A stretch of DNA of 64,000 nucleotides from Panonychus citri. Taxonomy: Eukaryota; Arthropoda; Arachnida; Trombidiformes; Tetranychidae. The DNA lies in the NCBI RefSeq assembly GCF_014898815.1, contig NW_026515432.1:1-64000 (forward strand), written 5' to 3'. The notes under the pieces were generated by a model. The model had not been told where the DNA came from. It did not search any database and saw only the letters and a program-made list of their open reading frames with translations. Positions 55,838 to 64,000 of the stretch are shown here, in pieces. Made by a program: the position numbers and the translations under genes. Numbering within the stretch: position 1 is the stretch's first letter; every line of letters starts with the position of its first letter.

Positions 55838-58800
55838 TCTTGATTCCATTGCACTTTGATCTTCATGTTTCCATGATGAAGATAAATTTAATATCAATCA
55901 ATGAATTTTTGATGAATCCAATCTGATGATGAATTACTTTTGACGTTTGGGTGTTGCCTGTTTGTTTGTCAGATATATGATTCTGATTCTGATTCTGATT
56001 TTGATCTAGATCATCATGTTCATCAGAATTAAAACTATCGCAGTTCTGGGTGAAAGATGAATGAGAAATAAATGAGCAGTGAATTACAATTAGATTGATG
56101 ATGTTCAATAAAAAGTTGACCAAGCATGATTAATTAGGGAACACCATTGAGTCCAATTATTTTAGTCAAGTGTTAATCACATACACCTTTATGTTTCTTT
56201 ATATCATTTGGTCAGCAAAATCTTTGGTCAAGTTAATCCAAGACAAAGGAATCCAAGGTAAAGGGAATAAAACTACATAAATCCCCAGAATTCAGGTGAA
56301 ATACATGAAGACTAAAAAAAAGAATTTGAAATCCATGGAAAATTACATTTCCAAATGATAGAAATTGATTGGAAATGAGAGAGAGAAAGAGAGAAGAAAA
56401 AAGTTCCATGTTCTGATTTCATTTCTCATCTAATGTATACCTATCATGTAATGGATAAGAATAGAGTAAAACTAATAACCCGATAAAAGAAAAACAATAA
56501 AAGGGGAAGAAGGAGATGAAGATGAGATTGAAGGAGAAAGTTTTTTTCTCTCTTTTTCGAAAGGTGATCATCGATAATTTAGATAAATGATGGTCTTTAT
56601 TAGGAAATTTAGGGTAGATTGAATTTTGGGAGAACTTTTTTTTTCGAATTTCAAATTCCCATTATTGACCAATGATGTTGGATACGAAACGGAAAGAAAA
56701 CAAAACTGTAGGAGTATGAGAGTGAAAATTCAAAGTGAAAATTCAGCCTTGTCTTATGGGAATCAGTTCAGCTCTAAATTCTGGATAAATTGATCCACCC
56801 TACCCCCTAACTCATTCATGATAGTATCCCCACTGTTTAAAGGTTGATTAGTGGTATATCAACATTTATCTAATGGGTTTTGTTTTCTTGGGTCTTTATA
56901 TGAATGTTCATCTCTTTCTGAATCATCATTATCATCCACTTTCGTCTCATCATCATCTTACAACATAAAGACTCATGTCAAATCAATGTAATATCATTAA
57001 ATGAACTAATAATAGGGAAAAGCTTCAGGGAGGAAGAGAGAGAGAGAGAGAGGGAGGGGTAGAGAGAGAGATGGAAAAAGTGTGATGGGCTAGTGAGACC
57101 GAAGAGAGAGAAAGTAAGAAAACAAATAACAATTGTAACGGAAGAAGAGGAAGTAGATTGGATGAGTAAAAAGAGAAAGGATAAAACATTAAGACGATGA
57201 GGAAGAGAATAAGGATCAAGGGAGGGAAATGATCGAAGGAGGTGGAAATAAGAATGAGGAGAGAAAAAAAAGAGAATCTTGACTTTTTTTTCTCTATCTC
57301 TTTTCCATTCTTTCCCATTCCCAGTCTTTTCTTGTCAGAAAAGTTTCAAGAATCAAGTGTAGTTTAATTTTAAGAAGAAACTGATGATGATGATGAGAAC
57401 TAGAGTGGGAAAATAAGAAGAAGATAAAAAGAAAGTAAAAACGATTAGGAAATCAATTGAATGTTTCCTGATCTTTACTTTTTTTATTCTGTCTTCCGGT
57501 AATATTATTGGAAATTGTACTTCTGGGAATGGGAGGAACAAGATGGTTGAGAGGGTGGAAGAGGGTGGATAAGGTAAGGGAGAGTAAGAAGGAGAAGTTT
57601 ATTCTTGGTTTGAATGAGAGGCTACAAATTTAATTGCAATTACGTTGTTAAGATAATTGAGCCACAAGGTAAATTGTTGGGGTAAATAATCTGAAACATC
57701 AAAAGTAAATAATACTTTGTACTTGTAAGAATCAATAAAGTCTTTCTTTTACTATTCATCATCTTCTTCATCATTCTGCTTCTTTTATCATCCGTTTTCT
57801 CCTCTTTTTTTTAATGTTACCTTTTCATCCCAACTCACTGTCAACTTATTCATCATCATCATCATCATCATAATCTTCCTCCTACTTCCATTACTGACCA
57901 TCAGTGCAAAAGAGTTCATGTCTTGTCTATTATCAGAAAAGTAACTATTCCCATCTCATCATCTCTCGAAAAAAGATTCACCTTCCTTACTCAAGATTCT
58001 CATCTAAGTTTTTTCTCTCTCTCTCTCTCTCTCTCTTCTTCATCATTCTCATCATTTTCATTATCCATCTCTCCCTTTTCCTTACTCTCTCATCTTCTTG
58101 AATCAATTTCCAATTCCAATGGGAGTTTTCAGTTGTACCATTTCCTTTGATTCTTATAACCTTTTTTTCTCATCCTCATCTTCCTACTCTTAGAACTTTT
58201 TTCTCTTCTTCTTCTTCCTCATCTCTTCCATCATCTTCATCATCTAGTGTCCAATTGAAGTCTTTTTTCATCTTCATCCCAACAACAACAACAACAACTA
58301 CCTTTTACCTCTAACTTTCTCTCTTCCATCATCTCTCATTTACTCTCACATACAGAGAATCCTATTGATCCCATCAGATCCCTTCATCAAATGAACACCA
58401 ATTTTATCCCAAAAGTAAAGATGCAAAAAGATGACCAATGAAGACAAAAAGTGAACTCTGGTCAAAGAGAAATGATGATGATGATGATGATGAATCGAAG
58501 GACAAAAATGTAATATCAACAGAGCTTGTATATTAATAAAATCCTCAGCATTCTTAATCACAGTGAAAGAATCGCGAAAAGAAAAAAAGTTTTTCGAAGA
58601 GAAAAAAAATTTTCTCTTCCATTGAAAATGAGCAGATAAATTGCAATCTAAAGATTGCAAAGAATCTGCAAATACAATCAATTAATTGTGATCCAAATTC
58701 AATGGTAACAAACTTTCAATCGTCTAAAGAGAGTAAACAGAAAAAATAATCATCACAATCAATTGCAATGGATCAAATTAATTCACTTAAACACAATCAA

Positions 58801-60153
58801 TGCAACATAATCAACGAGAGGAAAAAAAACAAACTCGAAATATTCACAATCAACACAATCGGGTATCGAAAATTGTAACTATTTTGTTACACAGAAACAC
58901 AATCAATGATTAAGATAAATTGTTAATCATTTCCATTGAGGTTAAATGTTGAGGAAAATTGTTAATCATAATCAATCTGATATACTGATTCAGTTGATAT
59001 AACCCATTATTATCAACCATTAATATCATTATCATGTTTGTATCATCATCAGTATGAAGAGGAGGATAAATATTTTTTTAAACATTACAATTACCTTCAA
59101 CAATTTAATGTTATCATCATCATTATCAAAAAATGATCAAGTTGATTGTAGAATGGTTGATTATACACAATGGTAATAACAATTTAATTCAAAGTAATCT
59201 AATTTCAAATGGTGAGAGTTGAATGTTGATTAACAAAAATTGTTATATTACCGTTATAATGGTTATCATTATGTTAATCATTAAAGATCATCAATATTAA
59301 CTGAAATTATATAATGAAGACAATCAATATTCAAGAATAGGTAATAGCGTGTTTATTGTAATATGATTATATTAATTATGAATATTATAATATCATGATT
59401 ATCATTTAAATGGTTACAATTTAATGTTGGTCTGTTAGGATAATAATAGTAATAAAATAATAATAGGAAACTTTGTGTTTCTTTTTTTTTGTTGATGCAA
59501 AGAAAAAGTTTTAGTTTTTGTTTGGGTGAAACAAAAAGTAAAGAACTGAATCAAAATTTGAATCAAAAAATTAGTTAATTATTGTAGCTATTGGGATACT
59601 CATTGAATAATCAATTAGCTAGACATTGGCCAAGCGTAATTGAGTTTTATTTACACCGGTGGGAAGTATTTTCACCCCGGTGTATTGTTGATACAATTGG
59701 AGTTTTCAATATCGTTGAACTGTTTTGTCTTTTTTTCATATTATTCAAAATTTGAATTTACCAAAATTTTCATGAGTTGAAATCATTCATTTTCCAACAA
59801 ACTATGGATCCAATTTCATTTCTGTCAAGTTAATTTTACTTTTCAATGATTTTTTATGCTCTAGTTTTTTTTTATTTAGCCTTAGGGTGGAAACATGAAA
59901 CTGAAAGATGATGATGATGATGATAGGTAAATATTTGCCTGACTAGTTTATTGCTTCATGATGAAATGATCATCAACCTGAGTCTATCTCTCGCTAAGTC
60001 TCAATGAATGAAAATAATGGCTTCTCGTTTAAGTCCCAGCAAATAATCAATGTTAGTTAACTGCATCATCTGTTTGCATTCCTCCAGTTTTTATCATCAA
60101 TTCGCATTCTCTTCATCTTCTACTCTTTTTTATATCATCATTATCTTCATCTT

Positions 60154-60352
60154 TGTGTTTTTTTCCTCCACTATCTTCCTATCTTCTTAGTGATAGTCTT
60201 CTCTCTCTCTCTCTCTTGTCTTCTCGTTATCATCATTATACCAAAAAAAAAGGTATTGAATTGGTTGAAGAAATAAATATCCAATAGCTTAATTCACATT
60301 CATAGAGCGTTTGTTGATTCTCATCATCATCATCATCTATTGTCTTCATTTC
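60154..60352. repeat. direct repeat, first copy
   Basis: About 200 bp starting TTTTTTTCCTCCACTATCTT and including a CT tract, ATTATACCAAAAA, GGTATTGAATTGGTTGAAG and CATAGAGCGTTTGTTGATT. It recurs at 60811-61012 with small indels in A, CT and AAAT runs. About 460 bp of unrelated sequence lie between the copies. Confidence 0.75.
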
Positions 60353-60810
60353 AATTCTCCTCTTTACATACTGGGCAATCTTTTTGTTCACTTTGCCGTT
60401 TTCTATGCTAATAACCTTTAGGCCATTGGACTTATCAACGACTAAATACTTATTCAGTAGCGAATCAAAGAGTCGAATCTAAAAATCTCAAGGTCATGGT
60501 GACTTTAAATTCAATTTATTTTAAGGTCAGTTGGAGGTCATTAATAACTATAATCTTCGATTGCATAATAATTTTATGTGAAAGTTTCGTTTCTAAGAGA
60601 AATAATAATTGATTTTGTCAATCAACCGAGATCAACATTTATGACTAAATTATTGTTATTTCTTGAAAGTAAATTCCTGGAATTCATTAATTGATGAAAT
60701 TTTCTGATTGTGCCACAATTAATAAACTTATTACGAAAAATAAACTGAGAAATTACATGAAAATCCAAATAAAATGACAGAACTTTTTTCTCACTGTATT
60801 TTCATCTTCT

Positions 60811-61012
60811 TGTTTTTTCCTCCTTCACTATCTTCCTAGTGATAGTCTTCTCTCTCTCTCTCTCTTGTCTTCTCGTTATCATCATTATACCAAAAAGGTA
60901 TTGAATTGGTTGAAGAAATAAATAAATACCCAATAGCTTAATTCACATTCATAGAGCGTTTGTTGATTTTCATCATCATCATCATCTATTGTCTTCATTT
61001 CACTTTCTTCTT
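60811..61012. repeat. direct repeat, second copy
   Basis: The second copy of the roughly 200-bp block at 60154-60352, in the same orientation and with high identity outside simple repeats. No coding potential. Confidence 0.75.
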
Positions 61013-63885
61013 CATTTCAATTCTCATCTTAATACATATACATACATCTTCCTCTTCATCCTATTTCCACTCCCATCTCATCATCATTGTTCCCACTAAT
61101 TGAAGCGAAACATCAATAAGACAAAAAGCTCATCATCTTTGGTACACTGGTGATGATAAAAAAAGTGGGAGTCAGTGGGTGGAAATAAAATTTTAATCAA
61201 TTTACAGGGAGGAAATTGAAGAGGGAGAGAGACAGAAAGAGGTGGAAATTGTAGTGGGAGGATTGTTTCATGATATATATATGCATGATTTCAGTTATTT
61301 TTTTCACTCAGATTCTGGTAACATGATAACAACATTTTGACATGAAAATGAAGTCACAATAATCAATTTACTCAATGATTAACATCTCGATTGAAACAAT
61401 TTAGTTGAATAAGTGATTTAAAAATAAAATAAAAAAATGATCATAACTCATCTTTGACTTTGATTGTTGATAATTAAATTAGTGATTAGCAGATTCAACT
61501 TACCGAGACAATTAAATTCAGTCAACAATGGAAAGACACAATTATCGCAATCAACAAATTGAAGGAAAAGAGTAAAAAATTTGAAAATAGAAACAATTAA
61601 TTCATTCATAGTACTTTTACTTTTTCCTCATTTTCCACTGGTCAGTTTATTTTTATTACTTAATCATTTATTACCTAAAAATGGTCAACAATAGTCAATA
61701 TGGAAACATATATTACGAAAGTTTTAATGTCCATCTCATGTCCATCATCGGTGATATCACATACCTTTACCTTTAAATGGCCATTATTATTACTCAGGAT
61801 AAAAATACCTAACGTGACCAATGGTCATTAGTTGTCACAACGATTTTATCACCAGTAAGATAAAAGTTGACCAAAAGTGTTGTTACAATGGACATTTGGA
61901 TGGACGATTAATGATAAGTATCTTCATCCAAATTAAATGACCTGATTTCAAATGTAACCAATTTGGTTAACTGATCAATCAACAATCAGCCTGATTGTTG
62001 TTGTTGTTATTGTTTAACTAATTGTTTTGTTGCCTTACTTGGTTGATCTCAATGATTATCTAATATTCAATGATCAAGATTAACCTTCAGGATAACATTA
62101 AGTTAATACTAAATGAAAACTCATTCATCTCTATGAATTTTCAACCTAAATCCTATCAGAACTTATTATTTTCATTATTATCCACCTTCATCACTATCTC
62201 TCACTCACCTTATCCCCCTGAATTCCTGGGATGATTCTTGATTCAATAATTAGGAGTAAATATTTACCCACCATCAATAGTTTCTCATCCTATTGTCAGC
62301 TTATTATTATTACCATTGACTCTGGTGTATTGTCTTGATTATCATTTTTATTTCCCCTGTCATTTTCATGGATTATATTATGTACCATGTATCATGAAGA
62401 TATGAGAAAGATTCAGGGTATAATTATGATGATTAGTTCATTTGCTTTCATGAAGGAATTGGTAAATATATGAACGAGAGAGAGAGAGAAAAAAAAGTTG
62501 CAGGATTTTTGGTACCATTGGAATTAATTCTCACTCTGTCTCTCGAATTGTTTCAAGAAGGTTTCATGATTATTCTCATGATGATGATTAGCATTCTCAT
62601 CATTCTCTAAATCATTTATTCAATCAAATGAAAAGATTACTCAGAGTTTTACTCTCTCTCTCTCTCTCTCTTGCATTTTACCCTGAGGGTTTATATGGAT
62701 AAACGATTCAATGGTGATAAAGAAAGGCAATGAAAAGACGTGTCATCATCCACTGAGAGTATATTGACTGTCATTTGTTATTCTGATTCAAAATTCATGA
62801 TAAATATTTCATGATATTTCATTGAGAATAATAATTTGTTCACATGAAGATAAATAAGAAGGAAAATCCAATATTTTCAAGTTTCCATCATGATTCTGAA
62901 TCAAGAAGGTGTACATCAGAGGGATAGAAACAGAATCATGATGTTGAGAAGGAAGAAAAATCTTTTTTTCCCTCAGAACTTTATCTCTTTTAGAAAAAAA
63001 GGAAAAAATCTTTTCTTTTTGGATCAGCCATTTGACCATCTCCTTATTGGTCATCATCATAAAAAAGAGAGCAAACTAAGAAACGGAATAAGAATTCATC
63101 ATGTCCATCGTCTTTATCTCTTCCTTCATGTGAGTGTGTCTTTCTGTGAGTTTTCTGACCAAAAGTATTAAACGAAGGTGTGACTCGATCTCATGTTCTA
63201 ATATTGATGCTTTTTTATATATTGACCATTGTCCACTTTCTCTTATTTCCTGTTGTTGTTTCCTTTCTGTTATTATATCCTTTCCATGTAACTTTCCCAC
63301 CATCAGTTTCGAAATACAGATGGAAGAGAAAAAAATAACTTCTCTTCTCAAGATTTACTCTTACGTTCTTAAAGTCCATTTAGAACTTTTCTTGTTCGAT
63401 TTTTTTCTGTTCTCTCTTCTTCTTTCTTTGAAACGATTTCACATTTTTTTGTTTCTCCAGTTTATTATCGTTAGTGAATTTCATCATTAATGTTATTATT
63501 TTGATAACAGGGCGGGAAAGTAGATCGGTCAGTGAGAGAGAGAGATGGGAAAATGTCAACAATCTTGAGCATCGACAAGATTCAGATAAATCATCTCAGT
63601 AAGTTGAAATGTTATTACCTTGGGTGTGTGAGTGAGTGTCCACTATTTGGTCAAGCTTTGGATTTGAAAGCTTTCATATATCATTGGTTAACTTTTTAAA
63701 ATAATGATGATCATCATAAAAATGAGAAAATAGTTATGTCACCAAAGTTGAAATGATATGATTGATTAGAAAAAAATTATTGTAGTCATAGAAAAAAATG
63801 GAAAGGGAAAAGTATAACAATCAATTGTTGACAATTAAGGATTATATTAAAAAGGATAATATTACAAATGAGTAAGGAAGTGAAA

Positions 63886-64000
63886 TTATTTTTTCTTTGG
63901 TGAAATCATTTGATTGGGAAGAGGTAATGTTTTCGTTTTCGGCTTGACCAGTTCTCTGAACATAACTTGGACACCTCGTTGTCGGGCTTTTTCAAATTCA
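63886..64000 (-). CDS. 3'-terminal coding exon of a gene that leaves the window
   Basis: The - strand is open from the window edge to TAA at 63886-63888, encoding about 37 residues (EFEKARQRGVQVMFRELVKP ... MISPKKK). It is basic, not low-complexity, and ends in a Lys-rich tail. The composition looks like a real protein C-terminus. The family is not recognised from so short a piece. Confidence 0.45.
   Translation of the reverse strand, partial: EFEKARQRGVQVMFRELVKPKTKTLPLPNQMISPKKK

Larger units (their letters stand above)
52001..63885. other. long simple-sequence-rich interval without recognised genes
   Basis: About 11.9 kb of AT-rich DNA with (ATG)n, (TCA)n, CT/GA and TTTC tracts. The ORFs are short and low-complexity on both strands. 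The only organised feature seen is the direct repeat at 60154-60352 and 60811-61012. Introns or upstream DNA of the gene at the right edge may occupy part of it. Confidence 0.4.

Overview
The window is eukaryotic nuclear DNA from an arthropod. It is strongly AT-rich, with short GT-AG introns and long (CT)n/(GA)n and (TCA)n/(ATG)n tracts. The recognisable host genes are a ZEB/Zfh-1 zinc-finger factor, a mitochondrial GatA, an intronless receptor of the CCHamide/bombesin type (an arthropod neuropeptide receptor) and a GAS1-like GPI protein. The compact exon structure would suit a mite, but the species cannot be fixed from the sequence.

Layout. 1-6.8 kb: tandem, partly diverged copies of the 3' half of a ZEB/zfh-1 gene (+ strand), with three copies of the last coding exon. 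6.95-9.59 kb: complete three-exon gatA (- strand). 9.6-17 kb: gene-poor AT-rich DNA. 17.05-18.43 kb: complete single-exon CCHamide-type GPCR (- strand). 23.46-24.70 kb: GAS1/GDNF-receptor-like protein (+ strand). 24.7-33.9 kb: simple-sequence-rich DNA without a recognisable gene. 34.0-49.7 kb: an accessory region built of mobile-element sequence and decayed genes. 49.7-63.9 kb: mostly non-coding simple-sequence DNA. The last 115 bases are the 3' end of a gene on the - strand that leaves the window.

The accessory region is the most interesting part. A Ty3/gypsy-type endogenous retrovirus-like element of 9149 bp lies on the - strand at 36759-45907. It has LTRs of 278 and 290 bp that begin and end TGTTGG...CCAACA, a 5-bp target duplication (CCTCT), a primer-binding site, gag-protease, reverse transcriptase/RNase H/integrase, an Env-like gene and a polypurine tract. 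Between the Env-like gene and the polypurine tract it carries an extra ORF for a cysteine-rich protein with a RING-like zinc-binding region followed by a C2H2-type finger. This is an unusual accessory gene for an LTR element. The untranslated leader contains five copies of a roughly 27-bp motif spaced 67-110 bp apart, a layout like the insulator array of Drosophila gypsy. The element is broken by several stops and frameshifts.

The insertion interrupts an older ORF, whose frame resumes on the other side. Around it are a 542-bp palindromic TA-flanked MITE that also splits an ORF in phase, a decayed ORC2-like gene fragment, a LINE endonuclease remnant and two unassigned zinc-finger or acidic ORFs. 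Coordinates were counted by hand from the numbered lines, so single-base offsets are possible. No database or alignment was run.
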